In this document: one piece after another, positions 42,695-50,577 of the stretch | How positions within the stretch are numbered: the first letter of the stretch is position 1 | How the letters are laid out: each line of letters opens with the position of its first letter | Source: Ruminococcus sp. AF31-8BH | GTDB lineage: Bacteria > Bacillota > Clostridia > Lachnospirales > Lachnospiraceae | Assembly: GCF_003460605.1 (NCBI RefSeq) | Contig: NZ_QTVN01000020.1 | Span: 13,204-75,943, forward strand | Reading direction: 5' to 3' | Length of the DNA: 62,740 bases | The notes under the pieces: generated by a model | What the model was told of the DNA's origin: nothing | Database searches by the model: none | Seen by the model: only the letters and a program-made list of their open reading frames with translations | Position numbers and translations under genes: made by a program

Positions 42695-44344
42695 ATGGAG
42701 TATCGTAAGAATGATATTGTTACGTTAAAGATTGAAGATTGCGGAATTGACGGTGAAGGTATCGGAAAGGCTGATGGCTTCACCGTTTTTGTCAAGGATG
42801 CGGTAATCGGAGACACAGTTCGCGCAAAGATCATGAAAGCGAAGAAAAATTACGGATATGGCAGGCTGGAGGAGATCCTTACACCCTCACCAAACCGTGT
42901 GGAGCCAGAATGTGCTTTTGCAAGACAGTGCGGAGGCTGTCAGCTGCAGGCTCTTTCTTATGAGAAGCAGCTGGAATTCAAGGCCGACAAGGTAAGGGGA
43001 CATCTGGAACGGATCGGCGGCTTTACGGATATTCCCATGGAAGAGATCCTTGGAATGGAGCAGCCTTTCCACTATCGAAATAAAGCCCAGTTTCCTGTGG
43101 GAAAATCAAAGGACGGCAGAATTATTACCGGATTTTATGCAGGAAGGACTCACAGCATTATTGAGAACCGGGACTGCGCTCTTGGAGTTTCCCAGAATAA
43201 AGAGGTGCTGGACCGTGTGATCTCCCACATGGAAAAGTACCATATCCAGCCCTATGACGAGAACACAGGCAAAGGGCTGGTGCGCCATGTGCTGATCCGC
43301 TACGGCTTTTTCACAGATGAGATGATGGTCTGTCTGATCATCAACGGGGAGGAGCTTCCGGGGGAGGACGCTCTTGTGAAATCCCTTCGGGAAATTCCGG
43401 AGACTGTAAGTGTGATGGTGAATGTGAATAAGAAGCGAAATAACGTGATCCTTGGGGAAACAGTGCGGCTGCTTTGGGGCAAGCCTTACATTACAGATAA
43501 GATTGGGGAGATTTCCTATCAGATTTCGCCGCTGTCCTTTTTCCAGGTAAATCCTTACCAGACGGGACGGCTTTATGGAAAGGCACTGGAATACGCAGAC
43601 CTTACCAGTAATGAAACCGTATGGGATCTTTACTGCGGAATCGGAACCATTTCCCTGTTCCTGGCACAGAAGGCGAAGATGGTAAGAGGCGTGGAGATTA
43701 TTCCTGCAGCTATTGAGAATGCCAAAGAAAACGCCAAGCTGAACGGATTTACCAATACAGAATTCTTTGTAGGAAAAGCCGAAGAGGTTTTGCCGGAGCA
43801 GTACGCTCGCACAGGCGAGCGCGCCGACGTGATCGTAGTGGATCCGCCCCGCAAAGGTTGTGACGAGACCCTCCTTGCCACCATCATCGAAATGCAGCCC
43901 GACCGAGTGGTCTACGTAAGCTGCGATAGCGCCACTCTGGCCCGTGACCTGAAGTACCTCTGCGCCCACGGCTACCAGTTAAAGAAAGTCTGCCCCGTAG
44001 ACATGTTCCCGAACACGGTGTCGGTAGAGACGGTTTGCCTTTTGGGTAGGAAAATAGTCAACGATAAGAATGTTGAGTATGCTCATGTTGATTATGAACC
44101 AAAAGATGCAGAGTATCTGAAAAGTGCTAAGGGTTCAGCGTCATACAGAGAAATCAAAGAGTGGATTAAGGAACAACATGATGTTTCTGTATCAAATCTA
44201 TACATTGCTCAAGTAAAAGACAAATTAGGCTTTGGGAAGCGTGAAAATTATAATAAAGGTGCTGACGGTCATAGAGTACCGAACTGTCCAGCTGAGAAAG
44301 AAAAATTGATTCTGGAAGCGTTCAAGCATTTTAGAATGATATAA
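42695..44344 (+). CDS. rlmD: 23S rRNA (uracil-1939-C5)-methyltransferase RlmD with element-supplied C-terminal tail
   Basis: A 549-residue RumA/RlmD-type enzyme. It has a TRAM domain (1-60), Fe-S cysteines in ECAFARQCGGCQ, a SAM-binding domain with WDLYCGIGTISLFLAQKA, VVDPPRKGCDE, and the catalytic Cys in YVSCDSATLARD (C410). ATG 42695 gives a normal ribosome-site distance; 42683 is possible. After VETV at 44024-44035 the code changes: the remaining roughly 100 residues (GRKIVNDKN...SASYREIKEWIKEQHD...GKRENYNKG...FKHFRMI) are AT-rich element DNA that imitates the usual clostridial RlmD tail. The genuine host tail is 12.2 kb away, fused to the recombinase (56232-56537). The enzyme therefore probably stays active. 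Confidence 0.92.
   Translation: MEYRKNDIVTLKIEDCGIDGEGIGKADGFTVFVKDAVIGDTVRAKIMKAKKNYGYGRLEEILTPSPNRVEPECAFARQCGGCQLQALSYEKQLEFKADKVRGHLERIGGFTDIPMEEILGMEQPFHYRNKAQFPVGKSKDGRIITGFYAGRTHSIIENRDCALGVSQNKEVLDRVISHMEKYHIQPYDENTGKGLVRHVLIRYGFFTDEMMVCLIINGEELPGEDALVKSLREIPETVSVMVNVNKKRNNVILGETVRLLWGKPYITDKIGEISYQISPLSFFQVNPYQTGRLYGKALEYADLTSNETVWDLYCGIGTISLFLAQKAKMVRGVEIIPAAIENAKENAKLNGFTNTEFFVGKAEEVLPEQYARTGERADVIVVDPPRKGCDETLLATIIEMQPDRVVYVSCDSATLARDLKYLCAHGYQLKKVCPVDMFPNTVSVETVCLLGRKIVNDKNVEYAHVDYEPKDAEYLKSAKGSASYREIKEWIKEQHDVSVSNLYIAQVKDKLGFGKRENYNKGADGHRVPNCPAEKEKLILEAFKHFRMI
44027..44035 (+). other. attL core GAGACGGTT
   Basis: The left copy of the nine-base direct repeat, inside rlmD, read V-E-T-V. 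The codon usage and protein similarity switch from host to element immediately after it. The common motif TGGGTAGGAAAAT starts eight bases further on, at 44043. Confidence 0.8.
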
Positions 44345-44359
44345 GAAAAAATCAGAATG

Positions 44360-44395
44360 AGAGAAAGTGGAGAACATCTGCTTTCTCTTTTTTTT
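44360..44395 (+). terminator. Terminator after the rlmD tail mimic
   Basis: AGAGAAAG (44360-44367) and CTTTCTCT (44381-44388) with a 13-base loop are followed by seven Ts. The element therefore supplies rlmD with a new terminator as well as a new tail. Confidence 0.8.
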
Positions 44396-44466
44396 GATGT
44401 TCTGAAAAAAAATTTTTTGAGCTGGATGCGTTGCTAGGCAACACGTTAAAAGTAAATGACACATAA

Positions 44467-44511
44467 TTGGGTAGGAAAAGTATTGCAATTAGAAATTCAG
44501 TGTGCTAGACT
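44467..44511 (+). promoter_or_regulatory. Promoter of the Xis-like gene with upstream TTGGGTAGG motif
   Basis: TTGCAA (44483-44488), a 17-base spacer and TAGACT (44506-44511) form a promoter. The motif TTGGGTAGGAAAAG ends two bases before the -35. The same arrangement recurs before parA. Confidence 0.65.
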
Positions 44512-44553
44512 TTTATTAAACCGTAAGAAATACAGTAAAATGGAGGAATAAAG

Positions 44554-44781
44554 ATGGCAAAGCAAAAAGGTTGGACAAATTCAATTCCTGTTCAGGAAAG
44601 AACATTTCTTACCCAGAGAGAGCTTAGTAGATATACTGGCATCAGCTATGATTTAGTTAGAAAATATGTCAAGGGTGGGGAATTTGAAGATTATATTACA
44701 GTAGGAAAACAGAATAAAGTTATGGTTGATAGAATTGCTTTTGAAAATTTCCTTAAAGCGAAAAAACATATTGAAAAGTAA
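44554..44781 (+). CDS. Excisionase-like small DNA-binding protein
   Basis: A 75-residue basic protein with a winged-helix/MerR-like excisionase fold: FLTQRELSRYTGISYDLVRK is the helix-turn-helix and YVKGGEFEDYITVGKQNKVM with VDRIAFENFLK the wing and closing helix. This matches small Xis/RDF proteins of conjugative elements (Tn916 Xis-like). In a serine-recombinase element it would be the directionality factor or a transcription regulator. ATG follows TGGAGGAAT. Confidence 0.75.
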   Translation: MAKQKGWTNSIPVQERTFLTQRELSRYTGISYDLVRKYVKGGEFEDYITVGKQNKVMVDRIAFENFLKAKKHIEK

Positions 44782-44946
44782 AATTACAAAAAAATAGCAA
44801 CTGTGAGTGGCATCACTGTTGCTATCAAGGAAGTCATCAAGGAAAAGGCAAGTTATCATGAAAACTTCTTTCTTTTATTATTTATGCTCATATATTAGCA
44901 TATTTTCTTGGTGACTTCAAGAGAAAAACAGAAGATTCATGAAAAC

Positions 44947-44958
44947 ATGAAATCATGA
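44947..44958 (+). promoter_or_regulatory. ATGAAATCATGA operator-like site, copy 1
   Basis: An exact copy of the 12-base sequence repeated before parA, after parA and before the methylase gene. It lies 19 bases upstream of the primase gene start and is preceded by a related TTCATGAAAACATG. Likely binding site of an element-encoded regulator. Confidence 0.55.
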
Positions 44959-44976
44959 GAAAGGACGTGTTAATAT

Positions 44977-46864
44977 ATGGCTAGAACTTACGAAGAAACA
45001 ATTTATGATGCAACAGTAGATGCTGTGAACGATGCATTAGCACAGCCAGTGTTGCCAACACCTGATGAAATTAAAGGAAATATTTTAGATAACAGCAGAA
45101 ACGAAGTTACGATGTATAACTCGATTGCTCAGCAGGGGCGAAGTGGAAGGTTCCAATGGAGCTGGAAACATACCAGATTGCGTATATTATGCTGCATGTG
45201 CATTATATCGCATTGATTGAGACAACTGAATCTGAAGATGATGCAGATTGTGCTCTCTTAGGAGTATACATGGAAGATGGTGAGGATGAAGGTATCTATA
45301 CAACAAAGGATTCTGAAATCCGTCGTATTGCAAGACTTTATAAGAGAAGAATTACATACAAAGAATTCCAGGAAATGATGTATATCATGAGAGAGGAAGC
45401 TCCGAGAGTGAAACGCTGTAGTGAGCGGAATCTGATTGCTGTCAATAACGGAATCTTTGATTTTGATACAAAGACCTTAATGCCGTTTACACCGGATAAA
45501 GTGTTCACTTCAAAATCAAGAGTAGATTACAATCCAAATGCAAAAAATGTGGTGATTCATAACGACGAAGATGGTACAGACTGGGATGTGGAAAGCTGGA
45601 TGAACACATTGTCTGATGACAAAGGTGTGGTCACAATTCTCTGGCAGATTTTAGGTGCTATCATTCGTCCAAATGTATCATGGAATAAGGCTTGTTTCAT
45701 GTATTCAGAATCTGGTAACAATGGTAAAGGTACATTATGTGTATTGATGAGACAGCTTGTTGGCGAAGGAAGATATGCATCTATTCCATTGAAAGATTTC
45801 GGTAAAGATTTCATGCTGGAACCATTGATTAGAGCCACATCTGTTATTGTTGATGAAAACGATGTCGGTACATATATTGACAAGGCTGCGAATTTAAAGG
45901 CTGTAATTACAGGTGATACAATTCAGGTTAATCGTAAATTTAAAGCACCGATTTCTTTTAAGTTTAAAGGATTTATGGTGCAGTGTCTGAATGAAATGCC
46001 AAGAGTGAAAGATAAGTCGGATTCATTCTACAGAAGACAGCTTTTCATCCCATTTACAAAATGCTTTACTGGAGCTGAACGCAAATATATCAAGGATGAT
46101 TATTTGAAACGTAAAGAAGTCGTAGAATATGTGATGTATAAGGTTCTGAACATGAACTATTATGAGTTTGATGTACCAGAAGTATGTAAGAATGCGTTGG
46201 AAGAATATAAAGAGTTCAATGACCCGGTACGTCAGTTTATGGCTGAAATCATGCCACAGTTGCAGTGGGATTTTGTTCCATGATTATTCCGGGGGCTTCT
46301 GAGCCATCTGTCCGGACTCTGAGAGCCACCATTCCAGAGAATGAGAGCCAGCCAAATTTTCTGATTTTGGTTTGATAATAGTATCTGTCAGAAAAGCCCT
46401 TGTAAAGGCTGCTAACGCCCCGCTAATGCGGCTTCGGCCTTGACAAGCACTGTTCTGTCAAATAACCAATAATCAAGCAAAATCATAGTGGCTCTATGCC
46501 TCCGGAAGGCTGGCTCTAAGATGACCGGACAGGCGGCTCTGCCGCACCGTAATATTCAGTTCCATTTACATTCTTGTATGATTTATACAAAGAATGGTAC
46601 AAAAAGTACGTTGGAAAACAGGAAGTAAAATCATTACAGGTATTTATCAAAGATGTTCTGAATCTGCTTAAAGATTATCCAGACTGGGATTGTCCTGACA
46701 GTAAAAAAGCTGTCAGACCTAAGAATATGATGGATAAACCTGAATGGCTGATTGATGAATACAAGCTGGAAGATTGGTATCATCCGACCTACAAGGGAAA
46801 TGATTTGAGTAAAAAATGTTGTCCAGCATTGAAAGTTAGTTATAGAGGGATTTTTAGAGTGTAA
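44977..46864 (+). pseudogene. Primase-helicase (P4/D5 type), frameshifted and interrupted
   Basis: Three pieces form one protein of about 534 residues. Piece 1 (44977-about 45137) starts MARTYEETIYDATVDAVNDA and ends IAQQG. Piece 2 follows in the -1 frame (AKWKVPMELETYQIAYIMLH, from about 45138) and needs one missing G in the GGGG run at 45135-45138. It carries the helicase: SESGNNGKGTLCVLMRQ (Walker A), TSVIVDENDVG, TGDTIQVNRKFKAPISF. It stops at 46281-46283 because of an inserted hairpin element. Piece 3 (46566-46864) resumes FTFLYDLYKEWYKKYVGKQE. Removing the insert restores WDFVP-FTFLYDLY. The intact protein would open and prime the element's origin. As drawn it is inactive. Confidence 0.8.
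46281..46558. mobile_element. MITE-like 278-bp long-hairpin insertion in the primase gene
   Basis: The segment splits the primase gene and is flanked by GTTCCA(T) direct repeats (46275-46281 and 46559-46565). Its ends are imperfect inverted repeats: TGATTATTCCGG at the left and the complement of TGAATATTACGG at the right. The similarity of the two arms continues inwards (GAGCC, CTGTCCGG, AGAGCCA, GATTTTG, CTTGT) to a tip hairpin CCGC-TAAT-GCGG at 46420-46431, so nearly the whole insert can fold on itself. It has no gene. GC is higher than its surroundings. It behaves like a non-autonomous transposable element; the mobilising transposase is unknown. Confidence 0.75.
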
Positions 46865-46870
46865 TACAGA

Positions 46871-46902
46871 GTGATAGTACAGAAAATGTGCTATCACTTT
46901 TT
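46871..46902 (+). terminator. Terminator after the primase-helicase
   Basis: GTGATAGTACA and TGTGCTATCAC (one mismatch) enclose GAAA and are followed by five Ts, seven bases after the primase stop codon. Confidence 0.75.
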
Positions 46903-46921
46903 GTTTTTAGGTGATTTTTTG

Positions 46922-47458
46922 AGAAATGTAGCAGAAACGTAGCACGTTTTCAGCTACGCTAAATCTGTTGGGAGACAACAGGTTTAGCGAATCCTACAAA
47001 AAAATGTAGCATGTAGAAAAATGTTGATGATACATGAAATGTGTTGGGAGACAACAGATTTATCTATTTGTAGCAGATGTAGCACATTTTTTTAAGATAT
47101 ATACACGTGAAAAATAAAAAAGCCTAAAAACATTGATTTATAAGGGCTTTACTTTGTATCATTGTGATGTTATCTATAAGTGTATTTTACTTTGTATCAC
47201 TATGATACTATGTGTAATTTGGATAAATGTGTTGATACGCAATGGATTTGTATTTAGTGTAGACTAAAATAAAAATGTTATATATATGTTTTTTGGAAAA
47301 CGTGCTACACGTGCTACAAAACACATAAATCCTTTACCCAGCAATGGATTTATGCGTAGCAAGCCGTTTTTTCGGTCTGCTACGTTTTCTGCTACAAAAC
47401 GCTGGATGCGTTGGGAGACAACGGATTTATGCGTAGCAAGAAACGTGCTACGTTTTTT
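46922..47458. repeat. Iteron-rich putative replication origin/centromere region
   Basis: The roughly 900-base gap between the primase and parA contains dense repeats. GTTGGGAGACAAC occurs at 46967, 47043 and 47410, each inside a longer palindrome (for example AAATCTGTTG-GGAGA-CAACAGGTTT). GGATTTATGCGTAGCAAG occurs at 47346 and 47423. TTTACTTTGTATCA occurs at 47148 and 47186. GTAGC/GCTAC words occur many times. CATGTAGAAAAATGTTGA (47010-47027) recurs at 54443-54460 before the recombinase promoter. No ORF of convincing quality lies here. Position between a primase and ParA suggests an origin and/or partition site. Confidence 0.6.
47432..47458 (+). terminator. Terminator-like hairpin at the end of the iteron region
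   Basis: CGTAGCA (47432-47438) and TGCTACG (47446-47452) form a 7-bp stem followed by TTTTTT. As no gene lies upstream, it may end a non-coding transcript from the repeat region. Confidence 0.5.
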
Positions 47459-47680
47459 GCTTCTGTATTTTCAATGGTCAATAACATCTATCATCTATTT
47501 TTTCTGTATGTAATCAGCAGAACAAATCAAAACCTATCGTTTAACACACCGTATGACGTCACCACAAGCATAAAATCTCAAACTTGTAAAATCCCTCGAT
47601 TTTCTAAAAAATCTTCACCACGGGCTTATTTTTAATCAAATACAGCATATTGAAACATGATAGCAATTTCAAATGTGTAT

Positions 47681-47729
47681 TTGGGTAGGGAAAAACAGCT
47701 TGAAATTCACTGTATTATCATGATATAAT
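47681..47729 (+). promoter_or_regulatory. Promoter of parA with upstream TTGGGTAGG motif
   Basis: TTGAAA (47700-47705), an 18-base spacer and TATAAT (47724-47729) form a strong promoter. TTGGGTAGGGAAAAAC lies just upstream, and TTGAAATTCACTG resembles the Xis-gene promoter (TTAGAAATTCAGTG). An ATGAAATCATGA site follows at 47744. Confidence 0.75.
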
Positions 47730-47743
47730 GTTTTCATGAAAAA

Positions 47744-47755
47744 ATGAAATCATGA
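47744..47755 (+). promoter_or_regulatory. ATGAAATCATGA operator-like site, copy 2
   Basis: Exact copy between the parA promoter and its start codon; a related TTTCATGAAAA precedes it and ATGAATCATGA overlaps the parA start. The position suits autorepression of the partition genes. Confidence 0.6.
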
Positions 47756-47769
47756 AAGGAGCATGAATC

Positions 47770-48327
47770 ATGAAGAACATATTGATTATCAACCGTAAGG
47801 GTGGTGTTGGTAAGACATTGGTTGCAGATGAACTTGCTTTTGCTTTGGATGCCAAGAATGTTCCGTATTGCTTTTATGACCTCGACGGTCAGGGCGGTAC
47901 ACTGCATGAACCTGTTGAAATGGATAATGCGGATATATCAATTATTGATACACCGGGTTCATTACAAGGTGAGATGGGTGAATGGGTCAAAGATGCGGAT
48001 GTGGTTATTATTCCTATGCGTCCAAGTGTGACGGATATGCCAGCTACGGAAACAACGATTGACCTTGTAAAGCGTAATGCACCAGATACACCTATTGTGT
48101 ATGTGGTTAATGGTACAAATAGATTTAAGGCTACAAAGGAATTTATGGAATTTTTCAAAGAAGAACATAAAGACGAGCCAATCTATTGTCTGCCACAAAG
48201 TGAAGCGTTTGTACAGTCAAGGCTTGCAAATCAGTCGGTGGTTGCATATAATCCAAGGCTTCCAGCTGCATTGGCTACAAGCGTGCTGACACATGGCGTA
48301 TGGAAAATCTTAAAATTGAAATTTTAA
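47770..48327 (+). CDS. parA: ParA-family partition ATPase
   Basis: A 185-residue small ParA (type Ib-like, without N-terminal DNA-binding domain). The deviant Walker A is NRKGGVGKTLVADELAF with K10 and K15, switch region DLDGQGGTLHEP, and ISIIDTPGSLQGEMGEWV with VVIIPMRPSVTDM. It moves DNA by ATP-dependent gradients together with a centromere-binding partner. The partner is probably the 84-residue gene that follows after 125 bases. It indicates a plasmid-like, replicating stage of this integrative element. Confidence 0.9.
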   Translation: MKNILIINRKGGVGKTLVADELAFALDAKNVPYCFYDLDGQGGTLHEPVEMDNADISIIDTPGSLQGEMGEWVKDADVVIIPMRPSVTDMPATETTIDLVKRNAPDTPIVYVVNGTNRFKATKEFMEFFKEEHKDEPIYCLPQSEAFVQSRLANQSVVAYNPRLPAALATSVLTHGVWKILKLKF

Positions 48328-48354
48328 TGAAATCATGATAGAATGAAATCATGA
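48327..48354 (+). promoter_or_regulatory. ATGAAATCATGA operator-like sites, copies 3 and 4
   Basis: Two exact copies, at 48327-48338 and 48343-48354, 16 bases apart, start at the last base of the parA stop codon. Tandem arrangement suggests cooperative binding by the element's partition or regulator protein. Confidence 0.6.
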
Positions 48355-48380
48355 AAATTGAATTAGCAGTAGTAGCCGAT

Positions 48381-48429
48381 TTTGTGGGATATGTGGGTAA
48401 CTCGTAGAGTTATCCATATTTTCCACAAA
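48381..48429. repeat. Palindrome of DnaA-box-like nonamers
   Basis: A near-perfect 49-base palindrome between parA and the next gene. Two nonamers, TGTGGGATA (48383-48391) and TGTGGGTAA (48392-48400), face two inverted ones, TTATCCATA (48410-48418) and TTTTCCACA (48419-48427). Each differs from the DnaA box TTATCCACA by one or two bases. There is no U-run, so it is not a terminator. It could be an origin or a partition site. Confidence 0.5.
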
Positions 48430-48452
48430 GTTAAGAAAGGAGATTTTAAGAT

Positions 48453-48707
48453 ATGACTGAAAATAGATTCAAAGTTCGTCAGCAAAAGCGAGCTGTTGAG
48501 GAAGAATCACGTCTGGAACAGGCAAAGGGTGGAACTACATCTGTATCTGCAAAAAATCATGGAAATCAGAAAATGGTTCCTGCCCAGTTCTATATGACAA
48601 ATGATATGAAAAAAAGATTGAAAATGTATTGTCTGTCCAATGATACAAAGATGACAGATGTTTTGAATAAAATTACAGAGGATTTTTTGAAATTACAAGG
48701 ATTTTAA
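48453..48707 (+). CDS. Small ParB/RHH-like DNA-binding protein
   Basis: An 84-residue protein with a charged, Gln-rich N-terminus (1-45) and a C-terminal ribbon-helix-helix-like half: MVPAQFYMTNDMKKRLKMYC forms the strand and first helix, and SNDTKMTDVLNKITEDFLKL the second helix. Such proteins bind repeated operators and stimulate small ParA ATPases. It follows parA and is bordered by several ATGAAATCATGA sites, which are its most likely targets (inference). The ribosome site is AGAAAGGAG. Confidence 0.65.
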   Translation: MTENRFKVRQQKRAVEEESRLEQAKGGTTSVSAKNHGNQKMVPAQFYMTNDMKKRLKMYCLSNDTKMTDVLNKITEDFLKLQGF

Positions 48708-48726
48708 TGAATTCATGAAATCATGA
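48707..48726 (+). promoter_or_regulatory. ATGAAATCATGA operator-like sites, copies 5 and 6
   Basis: A variant ATGAATTCATGA (48707-48718) overlaps an exact ATGAAATCATGA (48715-48726), between the small DNA-binding gene and the methylase gene. It may place the restriction-modification genes under the same regulator. Confidence 0.55.
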
Positions 48727-48744
48727 TACTAAGGAGAGATTCAC

Positions 48745-50577
48745 ATGGCAAAGAAATTGACAGAGGATGCTGTGCGTGATAAAGCACGAGATATTCTCGG
48801 ATTTAAAGATAAAGATGGTGTAAGGTCTGGAGTTGGTCAGTTGACTGCATTCAATCAGCTAGGATTTGCGGGAATAGCTGATAAACCGGATGGATGGTAT
48901 TTGCCTGATAATCATGCAGATACAGCTCTTGTTCTCGAAACGAAAGCATCATATATCCCATTGGGCGATAAACAGGTAGATGAAGTTTTGAAGAATGTCA
49001 AAATCGTACAAGAACAATATGGAAATGTTGTTGGAATCCTGTATAACGGTGATGATACAAGAGTGTTTAAAGGTGAAATTGAATTTCAGGGTAATGGTTC
49101 TAATATTTTACATAACCTTGAGTATTATATATCTTTGTTCAATAAGGAACATATTGACAAAGAATACATATATGAATTGACTGCTAAAATCAATAATTGT
49201 TTGCATTTTGAGTTTGGAATTAAGAATCTGTATCATCGTATGATTTTTACAGCATGTGCATTGGTTGCAAAGAGATATGATGCACTTATGGTTAAGGGCA
49301 TGGATTATTCAGAATTTCATAATGCTATTCTTAATTGCTTAAACAAAGAGCTTATGCGAGATAAGAGACAGAATCAGAAACTTTCTTTGTTGTCAGATGT
49401 GTTTTCAGAAATCAGAATGAATTTGAATGTTGATAGTGAGGATGCAAAGGAACAGCAGAGAGTAAAAGATTTGATTGGACAATTTATTGATTGGGTTTCT
49501 GATATTAGTGATTGTTTGAATTCAGATGCATGGCGTGGTGAAGATGTTATGGGTATCTTTTTCAATGAGTTCAACAGATATAAGAAAAAATCGGAAGCGG
49601 GACAGATTTTTACACCTGAGCATATTACAGATTTTATGTATCGCATTCTTGAAGTGAATAAAGATGACCGTGTATTGGATGCTTGTTGCGGTTCTGGTGG
49701 TTTCCTTGTAAAAGCAATGGCAAATATGATTCAAGAAGCTGGTGGTCTGCAAACAGACAAAGCAAAGGAAATTAAAAGTTCTCAGCTTTTTGGTATTGAG
49801 TATGACCGTGAAATTTATGCATTGGCATGTGCCAACATGCTTATTCATAAAGATGGAAAAACGAATTTGGAGCAGATGGATGCTAGAACTGAAACTTCTG
49901 GAAAATGGATTGCTAAACAAAATGTAACTAAAGTGTTGATGAATCCACCATATGAGAATAAATATGGTTGTATGAAGATTGTTGAGAATGTTCTTGATAA
50001 CGTACCGGCACATACAATGTGTGGGTTCATTTTGCCGGATAAGAAGTTAGAAAAAGCGTCTAAGGCTCAAATGAAGCGTATTTTAAAACATCATAGATTG
50101 CGTAAGGTGATTAAATTGCCAGAAGATGTATTTTTTAATGTTGGTGTTACTACAAGTATTTTTATTTTTGAAACAGGAATTCCACAAGATAAAAATGAAT
50201 TTTTTGCCTGCTGGATGGAATCAGACGGTCTTGCGACTGTGAAGAATAAAGGTCGTCATGACGTTTATAATAAATGGTCAACTATTGAAGATAAATGGGT
50301 TGACATTGTGATGAAACAGTCAGGTGATGATACATGTCAGTGGGTAAATCCAGAAGAACATTTATCTTATCAAATACCACAGAAACCATTTGAAATTTTT
50401 GAAGAAGATTTTAGAAAAACAGCAATGGATTATATTATGTTTCAAAAAGGAATTGACACAAAAGATTTTGGAGAAAGATTGTTGAATAAAGCCATGTATT
50501 CAAGCAAAGTTGAAGCGGATGATAAAACCGTAACAATTTCGATGGAGAAAGGCGGTACAAGAAGTGAAAAAGATTAA
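48745..50577 (+). CDS. BcgI-like restriction-modification subunit: nuclease fused to N6-adenine methylase
   Basis: A 610-residue protein. The N-terminus (about 30-110) has a PD-(D/E)XK nuclease core: PDGWYLP (P48-D49) then ALVLETKAS (E65-x-K67), followed by VDEVLKNVKIVQEQYGNVVG. Residues about 270-520 are a gamma-type N6-adenine methylase: AGQIFTPEHITDFM, VLDACCGSGGFLVKAMANM (SAM motif) and VLMNPPYENKYG (NPPY catalytic motif). Lengths and order match BcgI A subunits (about 637 residues). With the following S subunit it should both methylate and cut, without an HsdR translocase. A stand-alone type I HsdM is less likely because of the nuclease core. Confidence 0.85.
   Translation: MAKKLTEDAVRDKARDILGFKDKDGVRSGVGQLTAFNQLGFAGIADKPDGWYLPDNHADTALVLETKASYIPLGDKQVDEVLKNVKIVQEQYGNVVGILYNGDDTRVFKGEIEFQGNGSNILHNLEYYISLFNKEHIDKEYIYELTAKINNCLHFEFGIKNLYHRMIFTACALVAKRYDALMVKGMDYSEFHNAILNCLNKELMRDKRQNQKLSLLSDVFSEIRMNLNVDSEDAKEQQRVKDLIGQFIDWVSDISDCLNSDAWRGEDVMGIFFNEFNRYKKKSEAGQIFTPEHITDFMYRILEVNKDDRVLDACCGSGGFLVKAMANMIQEAGGLQTDKAKEIKSSQLFGIEYDREIYALACANMLIHKDGKTNLEQMDARTETSGKWIAKQNVTKVLMNPPYENKYGCMKIVENVLDNVPAHTMCGFILPDKKLEKASKAQMKRILKHHRLRKVIKLPEDVFFNVGVTTSIFIFETGIPQDKNEFFACWMESDGLATVKNKGRHDVYNKWSTIEDKWVDIVMKQSGDDTCQWVNPEEHLSYQIPQKPFEIFEEDFRKTAMDYIMFQKGIDTKDFGERLLNKAMYSSKVEADDKTVTISMEKGGTRSEKD

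Noticed and set aside
45156..46283. Complete helicase gene starting at 45156
   Set aside because: The protein extends upstream through a one-base shift at the G run, and downstream past the insert.
46574..46864. Separate small gene after the primase
   Set aside because: It continues the primase exactly when the hairpin insert is removed.
46922..47458. CRISPR-like array of GTTGGGAGACAAC repeats
   Set aside because: Only three copies at irregular distances (76 and 367 bases) and no cas genes.
48381..48429. Terminator after parA
   Set aside because: No U-run on either strand and the arms consist of nonamer repeats.
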